A stretch of 64,000 nt of DNA from positions 4,536,501 through 4,600,500 of the forward strand of contig NZ_JAZIFY010000001.1 of NCBI RefSeq assembly GCF_036634195.1. The letters run 5' to 3'. The DNA is from Streptomyces sp. P9-A4. Lineage in GTDB: Bacteria > Actinomycetota > Actinomycetes > Streptomycetales > Streptomycetaceae. Position numbers and translations under genes: made by a program. A model generated the notes under the pieces. It was not told the DNA's origin and did not search any database. It saw nothing but the letters and a program-made list of their open reading frames with translations. This document shows, in pieces, positions 45,901-53,253 of this stretch (its first letter is position 1; each line of letters starts with the position of its first letter).

Positions 45901-46013
45901 TGCTCGACGGCGGTCGGTATCACGTCGTGCAGGTCATCGGCCCGCAGAGCGAGCGTGACAAGGTGTCGGAGATCTTCGACGAGGCCACGAAGGGGTTCCG
46001 GCCGGGACGCTGA
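42927..46013 (+). CDS. Membrane pseudokinase with ~370-residue repetitive insertion
   Basis: From GTG 42927 (GGGGAGG ribosome site, 4-base spacing) the product has 1028 residues; GTG 42837 is possible. The kinase N-lobe lacks a Gly-loop (VLADRYRLPLPP then an Asp/Ala run). The catalytic loop reads HRNITARTVLV: Asn167 replaces the catalytic Asp, and the Lys and Asn are lost. DFG reads LTGLAVG. An insertion from ~195 to ~565, rich in YGS, YGA, DPD and Pro, splits the domain before ATDLWALGALLYRAVQG and RQDPTERPDFEELRGWL. One membrane segment is at ~796-817. The outer ~150 residues are like those of its neighbours (AGYALRQDPEGFRIGVPKGW). Confidence 0.85.
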   Translation: MDDYAGRVLADRYRLPLPPVDADADADVYDLAETRAFDTYSGQEVLVRQVPLPEFVDAEVLDGEGGAAGSHGSAGRATRRPAEPVVRRAIEAAQAAAQIPDHPLLDQVFDVFAEAGSLWIVSERIEARPLAALLAERPLNPYRAAEIGADVLTALRALHAHGWVHRNITARTVLVCDDGRVVLTGLAVGAAEEALCGYAPVPDPDAEPPAPGWDSPTGEDDEDEDAPGDRDGYGDEDGFGGYGAEGYGSDGRGVQVYGAEAYGSDGQGGQEYGSEEYGSEVYASDLYEVEVYEETDEQVPYGAAPAPDPDVVGPDPYGQARTPDPDPYADVEVDPDPAPGTVPDVYGVDPYGRATPAPPAETQPAAAPPTADVRAARAGAIAAYRAGARAAARLGETGALPVQRPAPSDPPELPPPPPPTAQAVGAPEPQWWARVADDDEDEDDGDEPHGDGGPPPGRPPRLMLAGSWSDGPHSSRDGSGPISAGGGSGGTGGAGGSGPGRGPVLPGSGRPALPAGYTAATPDPARLPVPAGAREDAPVAIPAQAHRGPTTRLAAERARQTRIAVVGAVTERWAPEQAGPVHENWRLAPPIGPATDLWALGALLYRAVQGHAPYPEDSAAELVQLVCAEPPAFAEECGPLRPVVESLLRQDPTERPDFEELRGWLRSLVRSAPEPETGAGAIPLPPFDEARLPIVRRRGELVRRRRGAAGAGRHRHKRGKDVRPPAHHEDAHAYEADHGRGVDHEPVGRGRAEHVQPEYREEFHEEIPQRAPRAPRTGRSSSAGSDGASGSPRNLGRTLLILVFLLLGGAVAYAVLFMPGDKEKPAGPTAPSTAGRPPATAGQSPGSNGTTAPTGGPSAKPTAPRTTPPPADPSAPAPAAGYALRQDPEGFRIGVPKGWRRSAINDAGQVRYTGGDFTMIVVPGRDAVRENGSDPLEYQNSRERELDPWRTSSWSGAEKTRRVDIGSTATATGSYWWLDSTGRQVFVRNLALLDGGRYHVVQVIGPQSERDKVSEIFDEATKGFRPGR

Positions 46014-46082
46014 ACAGGCCGGGTCGTACACGGATCGCACACGGAGGGTACGCGCGACGGGCACACCGGGCACACGGAACGC

Positions 46083-46150
46083 ACGCCTCACTCACGCCTC
46101 ACTCACGCCTCACTCACGCCTCACTCACGTCTCACTCACGTCTCACGCAC
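46083..46150. repeat. Six tandem 11-bp repeats (CACTCACGCCT type)
   Basis: The unit CACTCACGCCT is repeated about six times between the pseudokinase and the third kinase gene; the last two copies carry T for C. The rest of the 289-bp gap shows no reading frame. The array may be a slippage product or a multi-site binding region. Confidence 0.85.
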
Positions 46151-46302
46151 GCCCGGGGCGCACGCGACCCGCGCGTGACGCACGCGGGGCGCCGAAACGT
46201 CCACCGGCCCCCGGTCACAGTGCTGTTCCTATGGCAGCCCCGAGGTTCCGCCGCGCGTACCCCCCTCCGTAACCTGGCATCAGAAGGAACGGGCGGGGGC
46301 AA

Positions 46303-48120
46303 GTGGAACATTCTCAAAGCACAGGGTCCGGGCTGTTGCTCGCCGGTCGCTACCGGCTGGGCGAGTCCATCGGGCGCGGCGGCATGGGCAAGGTCTGGCG
46401 CGCGCACGACGAGGTGTTGCACCGCGTGGTGGCGGTGAAGGAGCTGACGGCCGGCCGGTTCGTGGCCGAGGCCGACCGGCTGGTGCTGCACGCCCGGACG
46501 CAGAAGGAGGCGCGGGCCGCCGCGCGGATCACGCACCCGGGCGTGGTGACCGTCCATGATGTCCTGGAGCACGACGACCGGCCGTGGATCGTGATGCAGT
46601 ACGTCGACGGGCCCTCGCTCGCCGACGCCGCCAAGGAGTCCGGCACGATCGATCCCCACGAGGCGGCCAGGATCGGGCTGCACGTCCTCGGCGCGCTGCG
46701 TGCCGCGCACGCGGCCGGGGTGCTGCACCGGGACGTCAAGCCGGGCAACGTCCTGCTGGCGCGCGACGGCCGCGTCCTGATCACCGACTTCGGGATCGCG
46801 GCGATCGAAGGGGACGCGACGATCACTCGGACGGGTGAACTTGTCGGTTCCATCGACTATCTGGCGCCCGAGCGGGTGAGGGGCGGCGATCCCGGCCCGG
46901 CCTCCGACCTCTGGTCCCTCGGCGCCACCCTGTACACGGCGGTGGAGGGCACCTCGCCGTTCCGCCGCACGTCCCCCATCAGCACCATGCAGGCCGTGGT
47001 GGCCGAGGAACCGCCGTACCCGGAGAAGGCCGGCCCGCTGGCCTCCGTCATCGTGGCCCTGCTCCGCAAGGACCCCGACCAGCGACCGCAGGCGGACGAG
47101 GCCGGGCGGATGCTGCTCGACGCGATGGAGGGGCGCGCGCCGGAGGCCGCGCAGGCGTACGTGCCGACCCAGCGCGTGGCCAGGGAGGAGCTGGAGTCGG
47201 CGGGGGACGGACGGGGCTCCGTCCTCGGCCTGGTCGAACTGGGCGACGACGCCGACGTCGAAGGCGGCCGGGGTCACGAAGGCACCGGAGCGGGTACGGG
47301 TACGCGCGCAGGTACGGGTACGGGCACGGCGGATGCCACGGGCCCCTCGGGCACCTCCCGCCCGCCCACCCCGGCCCGCACGGCCCAATGGCCTCAGCCG
47401 CCTCACGGCCACCAGCCGTCCCAGGCCCACCAGCCCCCTCACCCGTACCAGCGGTCCCACCTCACCTCCCCGCCCACCCTGGCCCCCGCCCCCTCCGGCC
47501 GGGGCCGCTGGCGGACCGCCGTTCTCGCCGCCCTGCTCGCCGGGCTCGTCGCGGGCGGCGCCGTCTTCGCCGCGATGAACTACGTGGGCGGCGACGGAGG
47601 CGGCGGCGACGCCGGCCGGACCACGGCCGGCGGACCCGCCCCCTCCAAGCAGGGCCCCGGCACCGACATCCCGGTCGGCTGGCACCGCGTGGACGACCCG
47701 GAGGGCTTCAGCCTCCTCGTACCGGACGGCTGGAAGCGCCAGACCGAGGGCGACCAGATCGACTACACCCCGGACAACGGCAACCGCCGCATCCGGATCA
47801 GCATCGACCGGAAGCCCGACTTCGAGAATCCGTACATGCACGCCCTCGACCTGGAACGGGTCCTGGAGCGGCGGATGGACTACACCCGGATCAAGCTCGG
47901 CCAGGTCACCTACCGCGACCAGGTCCGTTCCTGTCAGTGGGAGTTCACCTGGACGGAGAAGAAGGACTTCCCGGGGCCCCGGCACGCGATCGACCTGATG
48001 TACTACGCGGACGACGGCACCGAGTACGCCCTGTACATGTCCTCGCCGGAGTCGAGCTGGGCGGAGACCCGGGAGCAGTTCGACATCGTCCTCCAGCACT
48101 GGCGGGCGCCGGGTGACTGA
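46303..48120 (+). CDS. Membrane Ser/Thr protein kinase (active type)
   Basis: A 605-residue kinase. The domain starts at once: LLAGRYRLGESIGRGGMGKVW, VAVKELTAG, LHRDVKPGNVLLA (Asp near 144), TDFGIAAIEG, DYLAPERVRG, and C-lobe DLWSLGATLYTAVEG. A Gly/Thr and His/Pro-rich linker leads to a membrane segment (AVLAALLAGLVAGGAVFAAM, ~404-425). The outer ~170 residues have GWHRVDDPEGFSLLVPDGWKR, closely like the end of the pseudokinase, so the three proteins may share ligands or partners. GTG 46303. Confidence 0.92.
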   Translation: MEHSQSTGSGLLLAGRYRLGESIGRGGMGKVWRAHDEVLHRVVAVKELTAGRFVAEADRLVLHARTQKEARAAARITHPGVVTVHDVLEHDDRPWIVMQYVDGPSLADAAKESGTIDPHEAARIGLHVLGALRAAHAAGVLHRDVKPGNVLLARDGRVLITDFGIAAIEGDATITRTGELVGSIDYLAPERVRGGDPGPASDLWSLGATLYTAVEGTSPFRRTSPISTMQAVVAEEPPYPEKAGPLASVIVALLRKDPDQRPQADEAGRMLLDAMEGRAPEAAQAYVPTQRVAREELESAGDGRGSVLGLVELGDDADVEGGRGHEGTGAGTGTRAGTGTGTADATGPSGTSRPPTPARTAQWPQPPHGHQPSQAHQPPHPYQRSHLTSPPTLAPAPSGRGRWRTAVLAALLAGLVAGGAVFAAMNYVGGDGGGGDAGRTTAGGPAPSKQGPGTDIPVGWHRVDDPEGFSLLVPDGWKRQTEGDQIDYTPDNGNRRIRISIDRKPDFENPYMHALDLERVLERRMDYTRIKLGQVTYRDQVRSCQWEFTWTEKKDFPGPRHAIDLMYYADDGTEYALYMSSPESSWAETREQFDIVLQHWRAPGD

Positions 48121-48286
48121 CCGGCTCGGCCGGAGGCGCCGGATTTTCTCCGCGAAGGCCCTCCGGTGGCCGTAAGCCGCTGATCAGGCCTTATGTGCCA
48201 GTGATCGCTGGCGCAATGTGAGTACCCGGTGAAAACGCGTTACCGACGGGTACCCAAAGGGCGGAAGGCGGCCTACGCTCGGCCGT

Positions 48287-49948
48287 ATGACGGACTCGCA
48301 GGCCCCCGCCGCCCCCTCGGTTCCCGACGCCCCCGCCGCGAAGGCCGGAGCCGCCCCCGCGGGGGCGACCAATCCGGTCGCGCCCGCGCCCGCCGGCGCG
48401 CGTACCGCCGCCGACGTCGTGACGCCCGAGGTGGTCGCCCGGCTCACCCGTGGTGTCGCCGGCTCCGGACGCACCGCCAACCACACCCCCTTCACCGGGG
48501 CGAAGCTGGCGGACCTGCCCGAGTCCACCCCCGAGGACGTCGCCGAGGCCTTCACGCGCGCGCGTGCGGCCCAGGAGGCCTGGGCCGCCACCCCGGTCAA
48601 GGCCCGCGCCGCGATCCTCCTCCGCTTCCACGACCTCGTCCTCCAGCGCCAGTCCGAGGTCCTCGACCTCATCCAGCTGGAGACGGGCAAGGCGCGCCTG
48701 CACGCCCACGAGGAGGTGCAGGCGGTGGCCGTCGCCGCCCGCCACTACGGCCGCAAGGCCCCCTCGTACCTGCGCCCCAAGCGCCACACCGGCGTCGTAC
48801 CGACCCTCACCAAGGTCACCGAGCTGCGCCAGCCCCGCGGTGTCGTCGGCCAGATCGCACCCTGGAACTACCCCCTGGAGCTGTCCGTCGGCGACGCGCT
48901 CCCCGCCTTCGTCGCGGGCAACGCCGTCGTCATGAAGCCCGACACCGAGACCGCGCTCACCGCGCTGTGGGCCCGTGACCTGCTCATCGAGGCCGGGCTT
49001 CCCGCCGAGGTCTTCCAGGTCGTCATCGGCGAGGGCCCGGTCGTCGGCCCCGAGGTCGTCAAGCACGCGGACTACGTGTCCTTCACCGGCTCCACCCGCA
49101 CCGGCCGCGAGGTCGCCCAGGGCGCCGCCGCCCGGCTCGTCGGCGTGACCCTGGAGCTCGGCGGCAAGAACGCGATGCTCGTCCTTGAGGACGCCGACAT
49201 CGAGAAGGCCGCCGCCGGAGCCGTCCGCGCCTGCTTCTCCTCCGCCGGCCAGCTCTGCATCTCCATCGAGCGCCTCTACGTGCACGAGTCGATCGCCGAC
49301 GCCTTCCTCGACCGCTTCGCCGCCCGCACCAAGGCCATGCGGCTCGGCCACTCCCTCGCGTACGGCGCGGACATGGGCTCCCTGGTCGGCGAGCGGCAGC
49401 TGGAGACGGTCACGAAGCACGTCGAGGAGGCCGTCGCCAAGGGCGCCACGCTCGTCGCGGGCGGCGTCGCCCGCCCCGACATCGGCCCGCTCTTCTTCGA
49501 GCCGACCATCCTCGACGGCGTCGAGGCCCCGATGGCCGTCTGCAACGAGGAGACCTTCGGCCCGGTCGTCTCGATCTACCGCTTCCGCGACGAGGACGAG
49601 GTCGTCGCCCTCGCCAACGGCACCCCGTACGGCCTGAACTCCTCCGTCTGGACGAAGGACTCGCGCCGGGGCCACTCCGTCGCGGCCCGGCTGCGCACCG
49701 GCACCGTCAACATCAACGAGGGATACGCCCCCGCCTACGGCAGCGTGCAGTCCCCGATGGGCGGCATGAAGGACTCCGGGCTCGGCCGCCGCCACGGCTC
49801 CGAGGGCATCCTCAAGTACACCGAGGCCCAGACCGTCGCCCAGCAGCGGCTGATCCCGCTGGCGCCCTCCTTCGGGATGGACGACGAGAAGTACGCCGCG
49901 TTCATGAGCGCGTCCCTGAAGGCGATGAAGGCCCTGCGCCTGCGCTGA
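48287..49948 (+). CDS. Succinate-semialdehyde dehydrogenase-type aldehyde dehydrogenase
   Basis: A 553-residue NAD(P)-dependent aldehyde dehydrogenase. The N-terminal ~50 residues (Ala/Pro-rich) are extra. The catalytic Glu lies in TLELGGKNAMLV and the Cys in SAGQLCISIERLYV; the SSADH-like pattern continues in EETFGPVVSIYRF and YGSVQSPMGGMKDSGLGRRHG. It probably oxidises succinic semialdehyde or a related aldehyde. The GMC gene follows after 49 bp. Confidence 0.88.
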   Translation: MTDSQAPAAPSVPDAPAAKAGAAPAGATNPVAPAPAGARTAADVVTPEVVARLTRGVAGSGRTANHTPFTGAKLADLPESTPEDVAEAFTRARAAQEAWAATPVKARAAILLRFHDLVLQRQSEVLDLIQLETGKARLHAHEEVQAVAVAARHYGRKAPSYLRPKRHTGVVPTLTKVTELRQPRGVVGQIAPWNYPLELSVGDALPAFVAGNAVVMKPDTETALTALWARDLLIEAGLPAEVFQVVIGEGPVVGPEVVKHADYVSFTGSTRTGREVAQGAAARLVGVTLELGGKNAMLVLEDADIEKAAAGAVRACFSSAGQLCISIERLYVHESIADAFLDRFAARTKAMRLGHSLAYGADMGSLVGERQLETVTKHVEEAVAKGATLVAGGVARPDIGPLFFEPTILDGVEAPMAVCNEETFGPVVSIYRFRDEDEVVALANGTPYGLNSSVWTKDSRRGHSVAARLRTGTVNINEGYAPAYGSVQSPMGGMKDSGLGRRHGSEGILKYTEAQTVAQQRLIPLAPSFGMDDEKYAAFMSASLKAMKALRLR

Positions 49949-49997
49949 CCCGGGCTCCGCCCCGCCCCCTTTCGCCCTTTTCCGTACGAGGAGAGCC

Positions 49998-51839
49998 ATG
50001 ACCGCGCTACCCCCTACCCAGAATCAGGAGCGGGCCGAGGACGGCTCGTACGACGACGGCAAGGGCTCCGGGGACGGCTACGACTACGACGTCCTCGTCG
50101 TCGGCTCCGGCTTCGGCGGTTCGGTCACCGCCCTCCGCCTCACCGAGAAGGGCTACCGGGTCGGTGTCCTGGAGGCCGGCCGCCGCTTCACCCGCGCGAC
50201 CCTGCCGAAGAACTCCTGGGACGTGAAGAACTTCCTGTGGGCCCCCGCCCTCGGTCTCTACGGCATCCAGCGCATCCACCTGCTCGGCAACGTCATGGTG
50301 CTCGCGGGCGCCGGCGTCGGCGGCGGCTCCCTCAACTACGCCAACACCCTCTACGTACCGCCGAAGCCGTTCTTCGACGACCCGCAGTGGAAGGACATCA
50401 CGGACTGGCAGGAGGAGCTGCGGCCGTACTACGACCAGGCCCAGCGGATGCTCGGCGTCCGGATCAACCCGACGACCACCCCCTCCGACGTCCACCTCAA
50501 GGCCGCCGCCCAGGCGATGGGCATCGGCGACACCTTCCACATGGCCCCGGTCGGCGTCTTCTTCGGAGACGGCGCGGATGCCGACGGCAAGGCGAAGGCG
50601 AAGCCCGGCGGCGAGGTCGCCGACCCCTACTTCGGCGGCGCGGGCCCGTCCCGGCGCGCCTGCACCGAGTGCGGCGAGTGCATGACCGGCTGCCGCCACG
50701 GAGCCAAGAACACCCTCAACGAGAACTACCTCCACCTCGCCGAGAAGGCGGGCGCCACCGTCCACCCCATGACCACGGTCGTCACCGTCACCGAGGACTC
50801 GCGCGGCGGCTTCGCCGTGAAGACCCTCCCCACCGACCAGCGGCGGAAGGGAAAGGGGCGCACCTTCACCGCCCGCCGGGTGGTCGTCGCGGCCGGTACG
50901 TACGGCACCCAGACCCTGCTGCACCGGATGAAGGACAGCGGGCTGCTGCCCCGGATCTCGCAGCGCCTCGGCGAACTCACCCGCACCAACTCCGAGGGCC
51001 TGGTCGGCGCCCAGACCACCGACCGGCGCTACCGGAAGAAGCACGGCAAGGACAGGGCCGACTTCACCAAGGGCGTCGCCATCACCTCCTCGGTCCACCC
51101 CGACGCCAACACCCACATCGAGCCGGTGCGGTACGGCAGGGGCTCCAACTCCATGGGCAGCCTGACCGTCCTCCAGGTGCCCTACGGGGCCCACCGGGTG
51201 CGCAACTGGTTCCTCAACCTGCTCAGGCACCCCACGCTCGCCGCCCGTTCGCTCTCCAACCGGCACTGGTCGGAGCGGACCATCATCGGCCTGGTCATGC
51301 AGTCCCTCGACAACTCCCTGACGACCTACCGCAAGCCCGGCGGCCTCGGAAAGGGCCTGCTCACGGCCCGCCAGGGACACGGCGCGCCCAACCCGGTCCA
51401 GATCCCGGAGGCCACCCGGGCCGCCACCCTCCTCGCCGAGGAGATCAACGGCTTCCCCGGCTCCAACGTCGGCGAACTGATGGGCACCCCGCTCACCGCC
51501 CACTTCCTGGGCGGCTGCCCCATCGGAGCCGACGCCGGGTCCGGCGTCATCGACCCGTACCACCGGCTCTTCGGGCACCCCGGGATCTCCGTCGTCGACG
51601 GCGCGGCCGTCTCCGCCAACCTCGGCGTCAACCCGTCGCTGACGATCACGGCGCAGGCGGAGCGGGCGATGTCCTTCTGGCCGAACAAGGGCGACGAGGA
51701 CACCCGGCCGCGCCAGGGCGAGGCGTACGTACGGCTCTCGGCGGTCGAACCGAAGTCCCCCGTGGTCCCGGCCGAGGCCTTCGGCGCCCTGCGGCTGCCC
51801 TTCCTCGGCATCCCGACGGTCCCGCCGAAGGCGGAGTGA
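49998..51839 (+). CDS. GMC oxidoreductase (cholesterol oxidase-like)
   Basis: A 613-residue FAD enzyme: VLVVGSGFGGSVTALRLTEK near residue 35 binds FAD, and GGGSLNYANTLYVPP, VVVAAGTYGTQTLL and GGCPIGADAGSGVIDPYHR are GMC/ChoD features. Unusually for a GMC enzyme it carries ACTECGECMTGCRHGAKN near residue 218, a Cys cluster of the ferredoxin type seen in the actinobacterial ChoD branch; it may hold an Fe-S cluster. A sterol or similar alcohol is the likely substrate. ATG 49998 has GAGGAGA. Confidence 0.88.
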   Translation: MTALPPTQNQERAEDGSYDDGKGSGDGYDYDVLVVGSGFGGSVTALRLTEKGYRVGVLEAGRRFTRATLPKNSWDVKNFLWAPALGLYGIQRIHLLGNVMVLAGAGVGGGSLNYANTLYVPPKPFFDDPQWKDITDWQEELRPYYDQAQRMLGVRINPTTTPSDVHLKAAAQAMGIGDTFHMAPVGVFFGDGADADGKAKAKPGGEVADPYFGGAGPSRRACTECGECMTGCRHGAKNTLNENYLHLAEKAGATVHPMTTVVTVTEDSRGGFAVKTLPTDQRRKGKGRTFTARRVVVAAGTYGTQTLLHRMKDSGLLPRISQRLGELTRTNSEGLVGAQTTDRRYRKKHGKDRADFTKGVAITSSVHPDANTHIEPVRYGRGSNSMGSLTVLQVPYGAHRVRNWFLNLLRHPTLAARSLSNRHWSERTIIGLVMQSLDNSLTTYRKPGGLGKGLLTARQGHGAPNPVQIPEATRAATLLAEEINGFPGSNVGELMGTPLTAHFLGGCPIGADAGSGVIDPYHRLFGHPGISVVDGAAVSANLGVNPSLTITAQAERAMSFWPNKGDEDTRPRQGEAYVRLSAVEPKSPVVPAEAFGALRLPFLGIPTVPPKAE

Positions 51840-51868
51840 CCCGGCTCGCGGGACGGACGAAAAAGGTA

Positions 51869-51904
51869 AAGGGCGCTGCACCCCCCTCCGAGTGCAGCGC
51901 CCTT
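51869..51904 (+). terminator. Intrinsic terminator after the GMC oxidoreductase
   Basis: AAGGGCGCTGCAC at 51869-51881 pairs with its complement at 51892-51904 around a C-rich 10-base loop. An A-rich tract (AAAAAGGT) lies on the 5' side, so it can also act on the opposite strand. Confidence 0.85.
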
Positions 51905-52037
51905 ACCAGCTTTGGTGTTGCTGCATAGATGACCCGCGACCCACGGGGATGGTTGTAGCGGTTGCACAGGATCTCTGTGTGACGCGCGTCACGTGCGGGG
52001 CGGGGTGTGCGGAGGCGGCGGTGTACGGGTGCACGGG

Positions 52038-52081
52038 CAAGGGCCCCGTGGCGCGATTCCGGTCGCGGCACGGGGCCCTTG
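52038..52081. terminator. Stable orphan hairpin
   Basis: CAAGGGCCCCGTG at 52038-52050 pairs perfectly with 52069-52081, with a further GCGA/TCGC pairing inside the 18-base loop. It is 157 bp beyond the GMC terminator and over 500 bp from the chorismate mutase gene, so it does not obviously serve either. Confidence 0.7.
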
Positions 52082-52608
52082 GGGGTCGGCACCGGTGTCA
52101 GGGCAGCGGCGGTGCCGAGCGGGGCGGCGCCGGGGGGTTGCGCCGCGTGGGGAGGGAGACAGGTGGGGGACGACTCGGTACGGGGTTCGGGGTCGTGCGC
52201 TGCTGGCGGTCGCGGGGGCCGCGACCGGATGAGCCGGTTGCGGCCGACCCCGAGCGTCCCCGGGATCGACCGCTCCTTCTGGGCGACCGGACTGCTGTCC
52301 CCTGCTGTCCGGTCACAAGCGCTGGTGCGAGGTCCCACGACGTACCAGAGGTACGCCACACGCCCCAGCGAAGCCACGCGTGGTTTCTTACTGGCCCGCC
52401 CCTGGCTGGCACGGACACCCGGACCAACGAAGCCGCCTCGGAGCCGGTCACGCGCCGTACGGGTGAGAGCGGGCCCGAACTCAGATGCGGGCAGCCACCC
52501 AGGCGCGTCCACGGCGCGTCCTCGGCGGCGTCCCGGGCGCGCCCGCGGTGCGTCCCGGCGGCGTCCCCGGCGCGACTCGCGTCAGGCGCGTCCCCGGTGT
52601 GAATCCCG

Positions 52609-52902
52609 TCAGATCTGCCCCCGGCACAGCTCCAGCATCGTCATCGCCAGGGCCGTGCCCGGCTTGCCCAGGGCGTCCCGGTAGTGGCCGAGGACCTCCA
52701 TCTCGCGCGCCAGGTTCACCCGGCGGCCGCCGGAGGTGATCCGGGCCTCCTGGATGACGGCCGAGACGGCCATCCGCTCCTGGATCAGCCCGATGATCCG
52801 GTCGTCCAGCGCGTCGATCCGCTCACGGGCGCCCCCGATCAGCGTCGCCGCCTCGTCGGTGCGGGCGCCGGTCTTCTCGGGGGTGGCGGTGTTCGTCGTC
52901 AT
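52609..52902 (-). CDS. Chorismate mutase (AroQ type)
   Basis: A 97-residue all-helical enzyme converting chorismate to prephenate, precursor of phenylalanine and tyrosine. RIDALDDRIIGLIQERMAVS gives the first helix with the substrate Arg residues; LAREMEVLGHYRDAL and LCRGQI complete the fold. It is a stand-alone form. ATG 52902 has a CAGGAG ribosome site. A 23-codon reading frame and a terminator-like hairpin precede it on the same strand. Confidence 0.93.
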   Translation of the reverse strand: MTTNTATPEKTGARTDEAATLIGGARERIDALDDRIIGLIQERMAVSAVIQEARITSGGRRVNLAREMEVLGHYRDALGKPGTALAMTMLELCRGQI

Positions 52903-52987
52903 GGTCGTGCTCCTGGGGTGTCGGTCGGTTCCGGCGGTGCCGGACCGTGTCGGATGCCCCGGGGCGACCTGGCCCGGAACGACAGAA

Positions 52988-53012
52988 CGCCCCGGGCTGT
53001 CAGCCCGGGGCG
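52988..53012 (-). terminator. Candidate attenuator hairpin upstream of chorismate mutase
   Basis: CGCCCCGGGC pairs perfectly with GCCCGGGGCG around TGTCA. Read on the minus strand it is followed by TTCTGTCGTT, a modest T-rich run. It is between the small leader frame (stop 53037) and the chorismate mutase ATG (52902), as expected for an attenuator. Confidence 0.7.
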
Positions 53013-53036
53013 CCTGGGAAGTCGCTTGTCAGTTGC

Positions 53037-53108
53037 TCAAGCAGCACGACCATGGCAGCCGGTGGGCCGGTTGCCATAGGTAAAGACGTAGGTCGTGAGC
53101 TTGCGCAT
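53037..53108 (-). CDS. Candidate leader peptide (23 aa) with Tyr/Phe codons
   Basis: The frame starts ATG 53108 and ends TGA 53039-53037; the product begins [15 protein letters not shown] and ends TGCHGRAA. Codons 7, 9 and 11 are TAC, TTT and TAT: Tyr, Phe, Tyr, with rare T-ending choices. CATACT six bases before the ATG looks like a -10, giving a near-leaderless message. CACGACC (codons 4-6) can pair with GGTCGTG (codons 20-22), and an inner ATGGC/GCCAT stem leaves the Tyr/Phe codons in a bulge. Function is inferred from layout. Confidence 0.55.
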   Translation of the reverse strand: MRKLTTYVFTYGNRPTGCHGRAA

Positions 53109-53175
53109 GCCGACAGTATGGACCCCGCGCCGGAGCGGGACCGAACCGGGTTCGGATGGTGAGACGAAAAGCGCC

Positions 53176-53221
53176 ACCGGCGCGCCGGTAGAATCGACAA
53201 ATAGCACCCCCCCTTCGGGGG
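53176..53221 (+). promoter_or_regulatory. Upstream region of guaA
   Basis: A 14-bp palindrome (ACCGGCGCGCCGGT, 53176-53189), a TAGAAT -10 sequence (53189-53194) with only a weak -35, then CCCCC-CTTC-GGGGG (53208-53221), a short leader hairpin. The start codon is at 53254. Confidence 0.5.
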
Positions 53222-53253
53222 ACCCACCCTCCTACCGCCGGAAGGCCGCCGAA

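Larger units (their letters stand above)
51840..52608. other. 769-bp stretch without a convincing gene
   Basis: After the GMC gene come a terminator (51869-51904), ~130 bp of ordinary sequence with a T/G-rich stretch (51905-51970), and a very stable hairpin at 52038-52081. The rest (52100-52608) is GC-rich and repetitive in GGCGTCC-type words; open frames on both strands lack family-like composition. It may contain an untranslated RNA or be simply decaying. Confidence 0.6.

Noticed and set aside
40191..46091. A 1966-codon open frame on the minus strand across the kinase cluster
   Set aside because: It is antisense to three kinase-family genes with clear domains; at ~72% GC stop codons are rare in the opposite frames, and its translation is low-complexity without any family signature.
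48220..48253. GTACCCG / CGGGTAC inverted repeat before the aldehyde dehydrogenase
   Set aside because: Short arms with a long spacer; no further copies or promoter context to support an operator.
52098..52451. 117-codon minus-strand frame in the gap after the GMC gene
   Set aside because: Arg/Pro/Ser-rich without domain or ribosome site; no coding signal.
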